Shown one piece after another: positions 1 to 10,682 of a DNA stretch of 64,000 nt. The notes under the pieces are model-generated. The model saw nothing but the letters and a program-made list of their open reading frames with translations. It did no database searches and was not told where the DNA came from. Each line of letters starts with the position of its first letter. The stretch's first letter is position 1. The stretch comes from Methanobacteriota archaeon (GTDB taxonomy: Archaea; Thermoplasmatota; Poseidoniia; Poseidoniales; Thalassarchaeaceae): assembly GCA_002718995.2 (NCBI GenBank), contig PBGL02000011.1, positions 1-64,000 of the forward strand, in the 5' to 3' direction. Position numbers and translations under genes: made by a program.

Positions 1-1286
1 GTCGAGAAGGTTGGACGCGAGTGCCCGTTCTTGGCGGTCATACCAATCAAATGACACCCTGCAGGAACGCGCGGCCTCCAGACAGAGACGTCTTGTTCTG
101 CGCCGGAACCACTGTCGTTCCATACCTCATCGTACTCACTTATGGGGACGAATTCGAACTTCTCCTCCGCTGGTATCGACTCAGTTGAGTGGATTTTATG
201 CTCCGAGTGGATGGTGAAATCTTTTCGTTCGGCCAGTGTGTATCCGCCGTCTGAAAAGACACGTATGCTCCAATCGCCTTCAGCCCACCCCCCGTTTGAT
301 AACGAAACGTTGTTCACGTCGATGTCCCTGATGTATTTCCATCGCTGGTTATGCTCTCCGTGATCCTGATCAGGTGCGCCCGTTGGATAGATGCCGACCC
401 AAGCATCATTGTGGTTTGGGGGGTTGTTGAGTTTGAAGCGGACGGGTTTACCAGACACGGCTTCCAGCACCTGAATAGATTCATCTGAAGCAAACGTGGA
501 GGAACGGTCGATGTTGAGGTGCTGTTGAGTTTGAGTCGTAGCGTCGGGCGGGTGATAGACTGTTGGCGCCGGATGCTTACCGCCGGGTGCACCCGGATTG
601 CCCCAGCCTTCGACATTTTCCCATACGCCCTCACGCGGGGGAACACCGATCTTTCCACCGGTATGCGCAGCATAGAGGACCCCGACTTTTGAGATGATCA
701 TCCACTTGTTCCACTCCGGGCGTTGATGGTCCGTTCCGCAGTCTTGTAAGGCGATGAAAAGCTCCGGGTTCTGAGTGTGCTGGTAATGGCCAGCGATGGT
801 ACCCCAGTGCCTGTTTTCATGCTCGCCTGACTCGAACACGTAGGTTCCGTTCACTTCTGTACTTCCGGCTCCTGAAACGGTTACGCTCGGGGGCATGGAT
901 GCCGTGATCCTGTACACTGCAGGCCCGCGCCAGCCCTCACCGACATCGTTCCACAATCCACTGTGTTGGCCGTATAGTTGCATTCTGTTCTCGCTACCTC
1001 CGTGGTTGTTCGGCTCGCCACGGGCCCAGCTCGTGTATGTCCAAGGTCGTCCGTCACTCCAATACCAGTGGTCAGCACCAGGCCCATTGCCCTCGCCTTT
1101 CCTGATTCCACCTATCCATACAGATCTCTCGCCGGCGATTCGAGCCACCTGTTCGTTCTCCTCGGCGTTGGTGATCGAGGCGAGATGACCCCCCATCTTC
1201 ATGGCACGATGGTTGTGCTCGTCCCATGTCATAGCCTCCGGAACGAACCTGTACTCGCTGCTCATAAAATCCGCTTCATTTGACAT
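1..1286 (-). CDS. C-type lectin-like domain protein, C-terminus truncated by window edge
   Basis: Hand translation from ATG at 1286 (MSNEADFMSSEYRFVPEAMTWDEHNHRAMKMGGHLASITNAEENEQVARIAGERSVWIGGIRKG...WYWSDGRPWTYTSWARGEPNNHGGSENRMQLYGQHSGLWNDVGEGWRGPAVYRI) shows the CTLD pattern (GGHLASI, WIGG, W..GEPNN). The frame stays open to base 1, so the ORF track misses it. Confidence 0.8.
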   Translation of the reverse strand, partial: MSNEADFMSSEYRFVPEAMTWDEHNHRAMKMGGHLASITNAEENEQVARIAGERSVWIGGIRKGEGNGPGADHWYWSDGRPWTYTSWARGEPNNHGGSENRMQLYGQHSGLWNDVGEGWRGPAVYRITASMPPSVTVSGAGSTEVNGTYVFESGEHENRHWGTIAGHYQHTQNPELFIALQDCGTDHQRPEWNKWMIISKVGVLYAAHTGGKIGVPPREGVWENVEGWGNPGAPGGKHPAPTVYHPPDATTQTQQHLNIDRSSTFASDESIQVLEAVSGKPVRFKLNNPPNHNDAWVGIYPTGAPDQDHGEHNQRWKYIRDIDVNNVSLSNGGWAEGDWSIRVFSDGGYTLAERKDFTIHSEHKIHSTESIPAEEKFEFVPISEYDEVWNDSGSGAEQDVSVWRPRVPAGCHLIGMTAKNGHSRPTFS

Positions 1287-1316
1287 TATACAGTACTTCC
1301 GATTGCAATTACAGCG

Positions 1317-2069
1317 TTAGCCAAAATAACTCACAACCTGGGCTGAAATCATTATTGCGGCCATTATCAAGAACATTGGTCGAAGCATGGAGTATCCATA
1401 TCTCAGAACATACCCGGGAGCTAGGAAACCCCCAACCATATTTGCCAAAGCAAATGGTACTGCAACTTCATAGTTGACAGATGCGGCCATCGCAAAAACC
1501 GCGAAAGAGCCAATGTTGCCCCCGAAATTCAGGACCCTCCCCGTGGCAGCCGCCCTATCCATCCCAAAGCCCGCACCCTTGATGTAACCAGCCATCAGCA
1601 TGCTACCAGTCCCTGGTCCGAGAAATCCCTCATAGAACCCCAGGCCAGCACCCATGCCCACAGTAACTGGAATTATCTTATCTTCCTCAATCTCTTCCTC
1701 CTTTCCAAACTGAGGATTGAACAAGACATAGAGGAACAACGCCGATAGAACAATGATCACAATTCCAAGAACTGCGTCAGCGCTAATCGAAAGCACGACA
1801 CTTGCCCCGATTATAGAAAATAGAACCATCAATGAACATCCAATAAAGGCCGCCTTTCTAGGAACAATTCCACTTTGGAGATATTTCACACTCGCAATTG
1901 CTGCAGCTGCAGCCGATGCAAATTTGTTCGTCCCCAATGCAACGTGCGGAGGTAAGCCCGCGCTCAGCATCGCAGGGAGGCGAAGCAGCCCGCCGCCCCC
2001 TACTGCGCTATCGACAAATCCTGCGAACACCCCAACCAGCATCAGCAGCAGGAATACTTCCGAATCCAC
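1317..2069 (-). CDS. TauE/SafE (TSUP) family membrane permease
   Basis: 250 aa hydrophobic protein; GFVDSAVGGGGLLRLPAML...GTNKFASAAAA and FYEGFLGPGTGSML are typical of TSUP transporters. Confidence 0.85.
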   Translation of the reverse strand: MDSEVFLLLMLVGVFAGFVDSAVGGGGLLRLPAMLSAGLPPHVALGTNKFASAAAAAIASVKYLQSGIVPRKAAFIGCSLMVLFSIIGASVVLSISADAVLGIVIIVLSALFLYVLFNPQFGKEEEIEEDKIIPVTVGMGAGLGFYEGFLGPGTGSMLMAGYIKGAGFGMDRAAATGRVLNFGGNIGSFAVFAMAASVNYEVAVPFALANMVGGFLAPGYVLRYGYSMLRPMFLIMAAIMISAQVVSYFG

Positions 2070-2094
2070 GAATCTATCCGGGGTTCGCGGGATA

Positions 2095-3741
2095 TCATAC
2101 TTCTCGCCCGGTCGCAGCCATCAGCAGGCCTAGGAATGGGGGACTGGGGCGGTAGGGGCGGGACTTGAACTCTGGATGGTACTGCGTCCCGACGAAGTAC
2201 GGGTGCCCCTCGAGCTCCATTATCTCACAGCGCTGCCCGGTCTCGTCCTTGCCAACATACTTCAGCCCGGCATCCTCTATCTTCTCAATCAGCTCGGGAT
2301 TCACCTCATATCGGTGCCTATGCCGCTCGTCCACGTGCTCGGAACCCCCATACAAGCGCCTCATCTTGCAGTCCTCCACTAGGAAGGGGGTCGGCTTGGT
2401 CCCCAGGCGCATGGTGCCGCCCATGTGGGTCTTCGAGATCTCGGGCATGAAAACCACAGCTGGGTTCGGGGAGTCCTCGTCGAACTCGGTGGAGTTTGCG
2501 CCATCTAGGCCTAGCACATTGCGGCAGAACTCTATGGTCGCGATCTGCAACCCGAGGCAGACGCCGAGATATGGCACATTGTTAGTCCGGGCATAGTTCG
2601 CAGCTGCGATCTTGCCCTCGACCCCACGACTGCCGAAACCACCGGGGACCAATATTCCGTCTGCGGCGCGAAGGACATCCCATGCCTCAGCGTGATTCTC
2701 TGTGACGTCATTGGGATCAAGGTCAGTAGACTCGATCCAGTCTATGACAAGCTTGCGGTCCACCGCGAAGGCACTGTGTTGCAGTGCCTTGATGACCGAT
2801 AGATATGAGTCGGAAAGTCCTGTGTACTTCCCTACCATAGCGATGTTTACCTCCTCCTCAAGCTGGTCAACCTTGTCTGCCATTGCCCTCCAATCGTCCA
2901 GTAGGGGCAGGGAATCGGGAACTTCGAAACCAAGATGACTCGAGACCTTCATCAATACAGATTGCTCATAGAGTGAGATGGGGATCTGGTAGAGGTTAGA
3001 AACGTCATGAGCCGAGACGACCGCATCCGTCCCGACGTGACAGAATGCAGCCAGCTTCGCTCGAGTCTCATCCTCAAGGGGCTTCTCTGAGCGACAGACG
3101 AGGATATCGGGAATTATCCCTAGGCCCCTGAGCTCCTTCACAGTGTGCTGGGTAGGCTTTGTCTTTTGTTCCCCTACCGGGCCCATAACTGGAACGAGGC
3201 TGACATGCACGAAACAGACATTTTCCTGACCCACTCTGAACTGAAACTGTCGTAGGGCCTCGATGAACGGAGCACTCTCGATGTCACCAACCGTGCCTCC
3301 CAACTCGATGATGCATGCGTCTGGCGTATCATCAGAACCATCGGCCGGAACGTGAGCGACCCGCTCGATCCAGTCCTGTATCTCGTTTGTAATGTGAGGC
3401 ACCACTTGGACCGTCTTACCGAGGTAATCGCCCCTACGTTCCTTCTCGATGACATTGGCATACACCTTACCTGTGGTGATATTGTTATCACGAGTCAGAG
3501 AAACATCGAGGAACCGCTCGTAGTTGCCGAGGTCGAGATCGACTTCCCCTCCGTCGTCTAGGACGAAAACCTCTCCGTGTTCGAATGGAGACATCGTGCC
3601 CGCATCACTGTTAAGATAGGGATCTATCTTGACCGAAGTAAGCCGTAATCCAGCCGATTTTAGCAGAACCCCGATACTGGAAGCGGTGATTCCCTTGCCC
3701 AGTCCAGAGAGGACTCCACCGGTGACTACGACATACTTCAT
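2095..3741 (-). CDS. pyrG: CTP synthase
   Basis: [78 protein letters not shown]; glutamine amidotransferase motif [16 protein letters not shown]. Confidence 0.98.
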   Translation of the reverse strand: MKYVVVTGGVLSGLGKGITASSIGVLLKSAGLRLTSVKIDPYLNSDAGTMSPFEHGEVFVLDDGGEVDLDLGNYERFLDVSLTRDNNITTGKVYANVIEKERRGDYLGKTVQVVPHITNEIQDWIERVAHVPADGSDDTPDACIIELGGTVGDIESAPFIEALRQFQFRVGQENVCFVHVSLVPVMGPVGEQKTKPTQHTVKELRGLGIIPDILVCRSEKPLEDETRAKLAAFCHVGTDAVVSAHDVSNLYQIPISLYEQSVLMKVSSHLGFEVPDSLPLLDDWRAMADKVDQLEEEVNIAMVGKYTGLSDSYLSVIKALQHSAFAVDRKLVIDWIESTDLDPNDVTENHAEAWDVLRAADGILVPGGFGSRGVEGKIAAANYARTNNVPYLGVCLGLQIATIEFCRNVLGLDGANSTEFDEDSPNPAVVFMPEISKTHMGGTMRLGTKPTPFLVEDCKMRRLYGGSEHVDERHRHRYEVNPELIEKIEDAGLKYVGKDETGQRCEIMELEGHPYFVGTQYHPEFKSRPYRPSPPFLGLLMAATGREV

Positions 3742-3848
3742 CTAATCAACGGGGTCTGAAGCCGTTGAGCCTCCCATATCAACATTGGCCATGAAACTGA
3801 GAATTATGGAGTATCAATGACCAAGTATCGCCAGTCATTCGTTAGGGC

Positions 3849-4814
3849 ATGAGCGGCCCTCCTGGTGAGCGCATTCTGGTAACTGGCGCCTCTGGCCAGA
3901 TAGGGACCGATCTAGTCAGTGAGCTACGGAAGGGCCACGGCAGCGAGAATGTAGTCGCTTCAGACATTAGGGAACCAGACAACGACTCCCCAATTTCGGA
4001 TGGTCCCTTCAGATTACTCAGCGTGCTCGACGGAGACTCCATGGAGTCGACAATTCAGGAGGAGGGAATTGGTACAATATACCACCTAGCTGCAATTCTT
4101 TCCGCCACGGGGGAGACAAATCCAGAACTGTGTCATAGGGTCAATGTCGGCGGGACGGTTTGCGTCCTAGAAGCAGCTAGGGACTTCGAACTCAAAGTGT
4201 ACTCCCCCTCATCAATAGCAGTTTTCGGACCTGATACGCCCAAAAAAGCCCCTCAGACGACCCCCTTGAATCCGACAACAATGTATGGTAAAACCAAGGT
4301 TACGGGAGAGATTCTGGCAATGAACTACTGGAAGCAGTACGGGGTAGACGTCAGGGGGATCAGGTATCCGGGCCTGATTTCATGGAAGGCACCTGCGGGA
4401 GGGGGAACAACCGATTACGCCGTTGATATTTTCCGAGCAGCTATCGAGCATGGCCACTACGAATGCTTTGTTCGTGAGGACACAAGACTCCCGATGATGT
4501 ACATGGACGATGCCATCAGGGGCACCATTTCACTCATGGATGCACCCTCGGAGAATCTTGGGGCTTCGAGGGCAGGCTACAACATTGGAGGAATGTCATT
4601 TACTGCAGGGGAGCTAGTCGACTCTATTTCCAGAAGAATTCCAGAATTCACCTGTGACTTTGTCCCAGACGTACGTCAGAGGTATGCCGACTCATGGCCT
4701 GACGATGTGGAGGATTCGGCAGCTCGAGAGGATTGGGGGTGGGAGCCTAGATTCAGTCTGGAAGAAATGGTGGACGAGATGATAAATAGGCTGAGAGGAA
4801 CTCAGTCTTCCTGA
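3849..4814 (+). CDS. NAD-dependent epimerase/dehydratase, L-threonine 3-dehydrogenase-like (SDR type)
   Basis: ILVTGASGQIGTDLV Rossmann motif; PSSIAVFG, MYGKTKVTGE, GIRYPGLISW..PAGGGTTDYAV typical of SDR-type threonine dehydrogenase. Confidence 0.8.
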   Translation: MSGPPGERILVTGASGQIGTDLVSELRKGHGSENVVASDIREPDNDSPISDGPFRLLSVLDGDSMESTIQEEGIGTIYHLAAILSATGETNPELCHRVNVGGTVCVLEAARDFELKVYSPSSIAVFGPDTPKKAPQTTPLNPTTMYGKTKVTGEILAMNYWKQYGVDVRGIRYPGLISWKAPAGGGTTDYAVDIFRAAIEHGHYECFVREDTRLPMMYMDDAIRGTISLMDAPSENLGASRAGYNIGGMSFTAGELVDSISRRIPEFTCDFVPDVRQRYADSWPDDVEDSAAREDWGWEPRFSLEEMVDEMINRLRGTQSS

Positions 4815-6466
4815 TCATCCTCGTCTTTCCAGTCGGGTGTCGTAGGATCCTGTTTCGCCCATAGGACGTCGTTGATTCGCAAGACACTTATCGCAGCCTC
4901 AGTAGACCCAGATATTGAATTAGAAACTACGAACAGGGGATCTAGGACTCCCAGTTTGTCCATCCTGGTCCTTTCACCCGTCCATGCATTCAGCCCAATC
5001 CAGCTGCCGTTCTTGGGATCCGATGCCTGAGATGCCGAAAGCTCCAGAACTTCGTCAATAGGACTTAGCCCAGCGTTTTCAGCTAGAGTCCTAGGAACCA
5101 CCTCAAGCGCCGCTGCATAACCCTCTATCGCTATCTGTTCCCTTCCCTTGTTTGTCGGGGCGAAAATCCTCAGGTGCCTAGCCAGGTGAGTCTGAGTGGC
5201 CCCTCCCCCAGGCAGCATCCTAGAGTCTCTAGTCAATCTGAAAGCAACACCCAAAGCATCGTCAAAGGCCCTCTCGCACTCCTCCCTTATTTGTGGTGAA
5301 GACCCTCTTATCATAACGGTCATGGCTCCACCTTCCTCCCCATCTATCCGGGTATGAGTCACTCCTCCAGTTACTATCTCGGATCTCCTAGTGTAGGAAC
5401 CGATATCGTCTCCCTCTAGGCCTTTAACATCCCTGACAATCTGTGATCCAGTAATCCGAGAGGCCATCTCCAAGTCATTCCTTTCGAGCCTTCTGTATGC
5501 GGTTATTCCCGCCTCTCTCAGCAGCGATGCTGCTTCATCCGCGATTCCATCTCGCACAACAAGTAAGTCGACACCAAGGGACGATAGGTGATCAACCTGA
5601 TTCTGTAGATTTTCCATGGTCCTCTTGTGGAATCCCTGCAGTACTCCAGCAGATCTAACTTCGATTTCAGCATCAATCTCAAGCTTTGGATTCTCAAGGC
5701 CTCCATCAATTACGGCAACCCTGCCTCCTTCGGATGAAGCCGGCGTAATCTTATCGAGCCTGGTCTTGGCTATTACTAGGCCATTAACCAACTCACTGTC
5801 GGTTGACAACCCCCCACTGACCGGGAGCCTCTTGACTCTAAGCCTCTCCAAGTCATCCCCTCCCTCTTCGTCAGAAAGAACCTCAGCCGCCTCAATTGCC
5901 AGGCCAGTCAGATGCTCAGCTAGAGACTCTCCGATTTTCCCGGCTAGGGAAGTTGAGACTACCGACCTCCCTTCTTCAGGAGAAGAGGCCTCTTTGGACA
6001 TCGACTCCAGTTCGTCAAGGCACTCTTTCTGAGCAATACTGTAACCATTGATTACTATTGACGGATGGATTCCACTTCTCACCATCTCTAGCGCATTCTG
6101 GAGCAGCTCTGCCGTGAGTACGACAGTCGTCGTCGTCCCATCCCTTGCCACTTTGTCCTGCGAGGCGGAAGCAGCGATTAGAAGACGAGCTGTAGGATGC
6201 TCAATTTGAGCGGTCTCTAGGACGGTAACCCCATCATTTGTTACCAAGCTTGATCCATCGGAATCGACAAGCATCTTGTCTAGGCCTCTCGGACCCAGTG
6301 TGGAACGAACCGCACCCGCCAGAGCCACGGCCGCCTTGACATTATTCACCAATGCAGCCCGACCCTGTAACCGGTCGGTGTCTTGCAGCGCGATGTCATG
6401 CTCGGGCTGAACCATCGTAGCATCGGACCCTAGTCCCCGCTTTGAACTGCTCCATGGAATAATCAT
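4802..6466 (-). CDS. Thermosome subunit (group II chaperonin)
   Basis: [44 protein letters not shown]...[31 protein letters not shown]. Confidence 0.97.
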   Translation of the reverse strand: MIIPWSSSKRGLGSDATMVQPEHDIALQDTDRLQGRAALVNNVKAAVALAGAVRSTLGPRGLDKMLVDSDGSSLVTNDGVTVLETAQIEHPTARLLIAASASQDKVARDGTTTTVVLTAELLQNALEMVRSGIHPSIVINGYSIAQKECLDELESMSKEASSPEEGRSVVSTSLAGKIGESLAEHLTGLAIEAAEVLSDEEGGDDLERLRVKRLPVSGGLSTDSELVNGLVIAKTRLDKITPASSEGGRVAVIDGGLENPKLEIDAEIEVRSAGVLQGFHKRTMENLQNQVDHLSSLGVDLLVVRDGIADEAASLLREAGITAYRRLERNDLEMASRITGSQIVRDVKGLEGDDIGSYTRRSEIVTGGVTHTRIDGEEGGAMTVMIRGSSPQIREECERAFDDALGVAFRLTRDSRMLPGGGATQTHLARHLRIFAPTNKGREQIAIEGYAAALEVVPRTLAENAGLSPIDEVLELSASQASDPKNGSWIGLNAWTGERTRMDKLGVLDPLFVVSNSISGSTEAAISVLRINDVLWAKQDPTTPDWKDEDDQED

Positions 6467-6559
6467 CCATTTTCTAATAGGAAACTCGGTTATGCCGACC
6501 GTAGATTCATATATGACTCACTACTCCCACTATACAACCCCAAGTTGAGTAGTGGTAAT

Positions 6560-7159
6560 ATGAGCGAAAATGATCGTGACGAATGGGAGGATCAGATGCT
6601 CGAGGAAATGGCCAAGATGTTCAGTCAGATGGGGATGCCAATAGACAAATCAGATCTTGAGCAGATGATGTCAAAGATTAGGGAGCAATTCGAGAATATG
6701 GGGATCGACGCCGAGAAAATGGTTAGGAGCGATGTCAAGATGAATTTCCAAGGAGATCCGGATGTGTTGCGAAAGCAAATGGAGACTATGCTTAACGGAT
6801 CAGAGGGGATCGCCGAGCTATTCAGGAATATGGGAATAAACGTCCAAGTAAACTCCAACCAGGAGGAGGCAAACGTAGAGATTGAAGAGGCCGAGGAGTT
6901 TGAGGAACTGGACATCCCCGTGGAGGACACATACGTAGATGGGGACTCAATGTTCGTAACATTGGACGTCTCGAACCTCACTGATCTCGAAGAAGGCAAG
7001 ATAGAACTAAGCCTCACAGACGGCGGATCCGTCCTTCAACTAATGCGGACAACTCAGCCAAAGCCATTCAAGAGGATGAATTTGCCGCAACCAGCGAACT
7101 CCGTCATAGATTGGGGCCTCAATAACGGCATACTAGACGTAACATTCGATTTGGCTTAG
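6560..7159 (+). CDS. Small acidic protein with Hsp20/GvpH-like C-terminal domain
   Basis: ORF 6545..7159, better start ATG 6560. C-terminal IPVEDTYVDGDSMFVTLDVSNLTDLEEGKIELSLTDGGSVLQLM resembles an alpha-crystallin-like beta sandwich; lies between two chaperone genes. Confidence 0.5.
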   Translation: MSENDRDEWEDQMLEEMAKMFSQMGMPIDKSDLEQMMSKIREQFENMGIDAEKMVRSDVKMNFQGDPDVLRKQMETMLNGSEGIAELFRNMGINVQVNSNQEEANVEIEEAEEFEELDIPVEDTYVDGDSMFVTLDVSNLTDLEEGKIELSLTDGGSVLQLMRTTQPKPFKRMNLPQPANSVIDWGLNNGILDVTFDLA

Positions 7160-7186
7160 GCCAACAGAAGAAGGATTTGTGATAAA

Positions 7187-9061
7187 ATGAGTGGACCAGT
7201 AATTGGAATTGACCTCGGAACGACGAACAGCTGTGTAGCTACACTTGAGGGGGGCAAACCAGTAGTTATCCCAAATTCAGAAGGCTCTAGGACCACCCCA
7301 AGCGTGGTTGCCTTCACAAAGAGTGGCGAGAGGTTGGTCGGAGTAACCGCTAAGCGACAGGCGGTTACGAACTCCCAACGGACAATAATGTCCGTGAAGA
7401 GGGAGATGGGTACCAAGTGGAAGAAGAAGATCGACGACGAGGATTATACCCCGCAGGAGATATCCGCATTCGTCCTCCAGAAACTCAAGGCCGATGCAGA
7501 GGACTATCTTGGAAGGGAAGTGAAGGAGGCCGTAATCACATGCCCGGCATATTTCACTGATGCCCAAAGGCAGGCTACCAAGGATGCCGGTAGAATAGCA
7601 GGTTTAGAGGTCCTCAGGATAATCAACGAGCCAACCGCTGCCGCTCTAGCTTACGGAGTCGACAAGGACGACGATCAGACAATTCTCGTTTACGACCTAG
7701 GAGGGGGAACCTTCGACGTTTCCGTCCTCGAGATATACCAAGTAGACGGGCAGCCACAGATTGAGGTGAAGGCCACCAGCGGAGACAATAGGCTAGGTGG
7801 AGACGACTTCGATGAGGTCGTTATCGAATGGCTCGTTTCAGAATTCAAGAAGTCATCCGGGATAGACCTCTCTGAGGACTCTCAGGCAATGAGTAGGCTT
7901 CGTGAAGGCGCAGAGAAAGCAAAGATAGAACTCTCTGGGACGAACACCACTCAAGTAAATCTCCCATTCATCACCATGAACGAAGAAAAACAACCCGAGC
8001 ATCTTGACATTTCACTATCCAGGGCCAAGTTCGAGGAGTTAATTTCCGACCTGATAGAGAGGACAATGGGCCCAACCAGGAGTGCTATGAAGGACGCCGG
8101 CGTGAAGAAGGGAGATGTCGACAAAGTCATCCTAGTCGGAGGCTCAACCAGAGTCCCAGCTGTACAGTCAGCAATCGAGAAGGAAGTAGGGAAGCCCCCC
8201 TTCAAGGGAATCAACCCGGACGAGGCAGTGGCTGTAGGTGCTGTTCTCCAAGCCGGAATAATAACTGGTGACGAGGGAGTCACAGATGTCCTTCTGCTCG
8301 ATGTCACGCCGCTCACACTGGGAATTGAGACTCTTGGCGGTATAATGACCACGATGATCGAGAGAAACACAACAATCCCCTCAAGAAGATCGGAGACTTT
8401 CTCCACTGCCGCAGACAACCAACCAGCTGTCGAGGTCCATGTACTCCAGGGTGAAAGGGAGTTCTCAAAGGACAATGTTACTCTGGGTAGATTTCACTTG
8501 ATGGGAATTCCACCCGCACCTCGGGGAATGCCCCAGATAGAGGTTACATTCGATATTGATGCCAACGGAATTGTGGATGTTTCAGCCAAAGATCTTGGAA
8601 CTGGTACCGAGCAATCGATCAAGATCGAAAGTCAGACGTCTCTTTCCGAGGACGAAATAAGCTCCAAGATCGCAGAGGCCGAGGAGTTCGCATCCGAGGA
8701 CAAGCGAAGAAAGGCGGCTGTTACCCTAATCAATTCTGCAGATAGCATGGCCTATCAGGCCACAAGGATGCTGAAGGAGGCTGGAGAGAAGATCTCTGAC
8801 TTGGACACAACTCCAATTGACGCCAAGTTAGAGGAGCTACGATCACTAATCACCAAGGATGATCAGCCAATAGACATCGACGATTTGGACGAGGCAGCGG
8901 TACAGGCAAAGATGGCAGAAGTCGAGGAGGAGCTACATGGGATCTCCAGCAAGTTGTACGAAGCAGCAGCAGCCGAAATGTCCGAGCAGGACTCGGATGG
9001 GGGCGAAGAGGTAGTAGAAGCAGACTTCGAAGTCGTCGACTCAGACGAAGAGAATGAGTGA
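7187..9061 (+). CDS. dnaK: Hsp70 chaperone DnaK
   Basis: [81 protein letters not shown]. Confidence 0.98.
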   Translation: MSGPVIGIDLGTTNSCVATLEGGKPVVIPNSEGSRTTPSVVAFTKSGERLVGVTAKRQAVTNSQRTIMSVKREMGTKWKKKIDDEDYTPQEISAFVLQKLKADAEDYLGREVKEAVITCPAYFTDAQRQATKDAGRIAGLEVLRIINEPTAAALAYGVDKDDDQTILVYDLGGGTFDVSVLEIYQVDGQPQIEVKATSGDNRLGGDDFDEVVIEWLVSEFKKSSGIDLSEDSQAMSRLREGAEKAKIELSGTNTTQVNLPFITMNEEKQPEHLDISLSRAKFEELISDLIERTMGPTRSAMKDAGVKKGDVDKVILVGGSTRVPAVQSAIEKEVGKPPFKGINPDEAVAVGAVLQAGIITGDEGVTDVLLLDVTPLTLGIETLGGIMTTMIERNTTIPSRRSETFSTAADNQPAVEVHVLQGEREFSKDNVTLGRFHLMGIPPAPRGMPQIEVTFDIDANGIVDVSAKDLGTGTEQSIKIESQTSLSEDEISSKIAEAEEFASEDKRRKAAVTLINSADSMAYQATRMLKEAGEKISDLDTTPIDAKLEELRSLITKDDQPIDIDDLDEAAVQAKMAEVEEELHGISSKLYEAAAAEMSEQDSDGGEEVVEADFEVVDSDEENE

Positions 9062-9062
9062 T

Positions 9063-10586
9063 TCACCCCTCGTCAATGAGACGGTGAAGGGTCCTCACGT
9101 GGACTCCTGAGACCCCATACTGGAACAGTGGGTTAACTCCCTCTGAACGAGCCTTGGAACCAGGTCCCCAAGCAGAACCGGCGATGTCGAGATGCACCCA
9201 AGGTATCTTCTCACCATCTTTGTCGAATCCCCTGTTTGGGACGAAGAACTCGAGGAAGGCAGCAGCCGTGTTCGATGAACCAGCCCTGCCTCCTATTGAG
9301 CCGTTTCTTATGTCCGCGAAAGCGGAGTCCGTCATGTACTTGCGGAATTGGTCATTGAGCGGCATCTTCCAAACAGACTCCCCGCTCCTCTCTGCAGCGT
9401 CTTTGAGGCTCTTTGCCAGGCTCTCGTCATTTGACCACATGCCGGATATCTGATTCCCGAGTGCAACCACCACGGCTCCAGTCAGTGTGGCTAAGTCTAC
9501 GATGTACTCAGGGTCAAACTCACCTGCCTTCCATAGGCCGTCAGAAAGGACGTTCCTGCCTTCGGCGTCGGTACTGAAAACCTCCACCGTCTTACCGGAA
9601 TATGTCCTGAAAACGTCTCCCGGCCTGTAAGCCCCGGATCCCGGCATATTCTCTGCAAGGCACGAGATCCCATTCACTCTCCTGGAGTATCCAGTCGAAT
9701 GTAGGGCCTCCATCAATCCAAAGACGGTGGCCGCCCCACACATATCGTACTTCATGTCCCACATCCCACTGGTTGGTTTTATCGAGATCCCACCGGTGTC
9801 AAAGGTGATTCCTTTTCCAACGATGCATGGTCTACGAACTCCCTCGTCAGCATCCGGATTCAGCGTAAATAGAACCATGCAGGGCTTCCTGTCGCTACCC
9901 TTCCCCACATTGACTAGGCCGCCCATACCAAGCTCCTGCAACTTATCCCAGTCGTAAACCTCGACTGAGACGTTGTCCTTGCCTTCCGCCCATTCCACAG
10001 CTCTCCTTGCATACTCCATCGGGTAGAGCACGTTAGCTGGCTCGTTCCCTAGATCGCGTGCCAGATGCACACCTCCCACGACTGAGCGAACACTCTCGAG
10101 CCTCTCTGAGAGCAAATCCTGGTACCTAGGGCTAGCTTGGAAGTCAACACTCCACTCTTCGTCTACGTGGTCATCAGGAAGCTCCTGATGCTCGAGGAAC
10201 TCGTAGTCCCGAAGCATCATCCCTTCAGCGAAGTCCAACATTCTCTCTCCTGTCCAACCCGAGGTGAACCTCACCGTCACACCAACCCCTTTCTTCTTCG
10301 ACAGCGAAGCGATAACCTTGGCTCCAGTGTCACGAGCGGTCCTGTGATCTAGACCATCCTTGTCTCCCATCCCGACAAGTACGATGTTACATTCAGGAGT
10401 CCACAGTGACATTCTCTTGCCCTTCTTCCCGTCGAAGCCACCTGAGCCCAATGCCTCTCTGACTAGTCCCCTCTGTACTCTGGATAGCCCTGCAAGAGAG
10501 TTGTTTGGCGGTTTTTCCGCACCCTTGAAAAGTGGTAAAATCAGTTGCTTTCTCAGTCCAGTAAATTCATTATTGCTTATCTGCAT
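9063..10586 (-). CDS. Leucyl aminopeptidase (M17 family)
   Basis: VGKGITFDTGGISIKP...MKYDMCGAATVFG; STDAEGRNVLSDGL; DLATLTGAVVVALG. Confidence 0.95.
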   Translation of the reverse strand: MQISNNEFTGLRKQLILPLFKGAEKPPNNSLAGLSRVQRGLVREALGSGGFDGKKGKRMSLWTPECNIVLVGMGDKDGLDHRTARDTGAKVIASLSKKKGVGVTVRFTSGWTGERMLDFAEGMMLRDYEFLEHQELPDDHVDEEWSVDFQASPRYQDLLSERLESVRSVVGGVHLARDLGNEPANVLYPMEYARRAVEWAEGKDNVSVEVYDWDKLQELGMGGLVNVGKGSDRKPCMVLFTLNPDADEGVRRPCIVGKGITFDTGGISIKPTSGMWDMKYDMCGAATVFGLMEALHSTGYSRRVNGISCLAENMPGSGAYRPGDVFRTYSGKTVEVFSTDAEGRNVLSDGLWKAGEFDPEYIVDLATLTGAVVVALGNQISGMWSNDESLAKSLKDAAERSGESVWKMPLNDQFRKYMTDSAFADIRNGSIGGRAGSSNTAAAFLEFFVPNRGFDKDGEKIPWVHLDIAGSAWGPGSKARSEGVNPLFQYGVSGVHVRTLHRLIDEG

Positions 10587-10682
10587 AAATAGCCCTAACT
10601 ATCCGATTAGAGACCGGTTTACAAATAATTCTATGTCAAACTTTCAATTTAGAGTCCGAATTAGTAGTATTAAGATATTAAA

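Noticed and set aside
314-673. Minus-strand 119-aa ORF and neighbouring short ORFs at 881..1111 and 895..1188
   Set aside because: All are out-of-frame shadows of the edge-truncated CTLD gene.
7951-8475. Minus-strand 174-aa ORF inside dnaK
   Set aside because: Ser/Thr-rich antisense shadow of a strongly supported dnaK reading frame.
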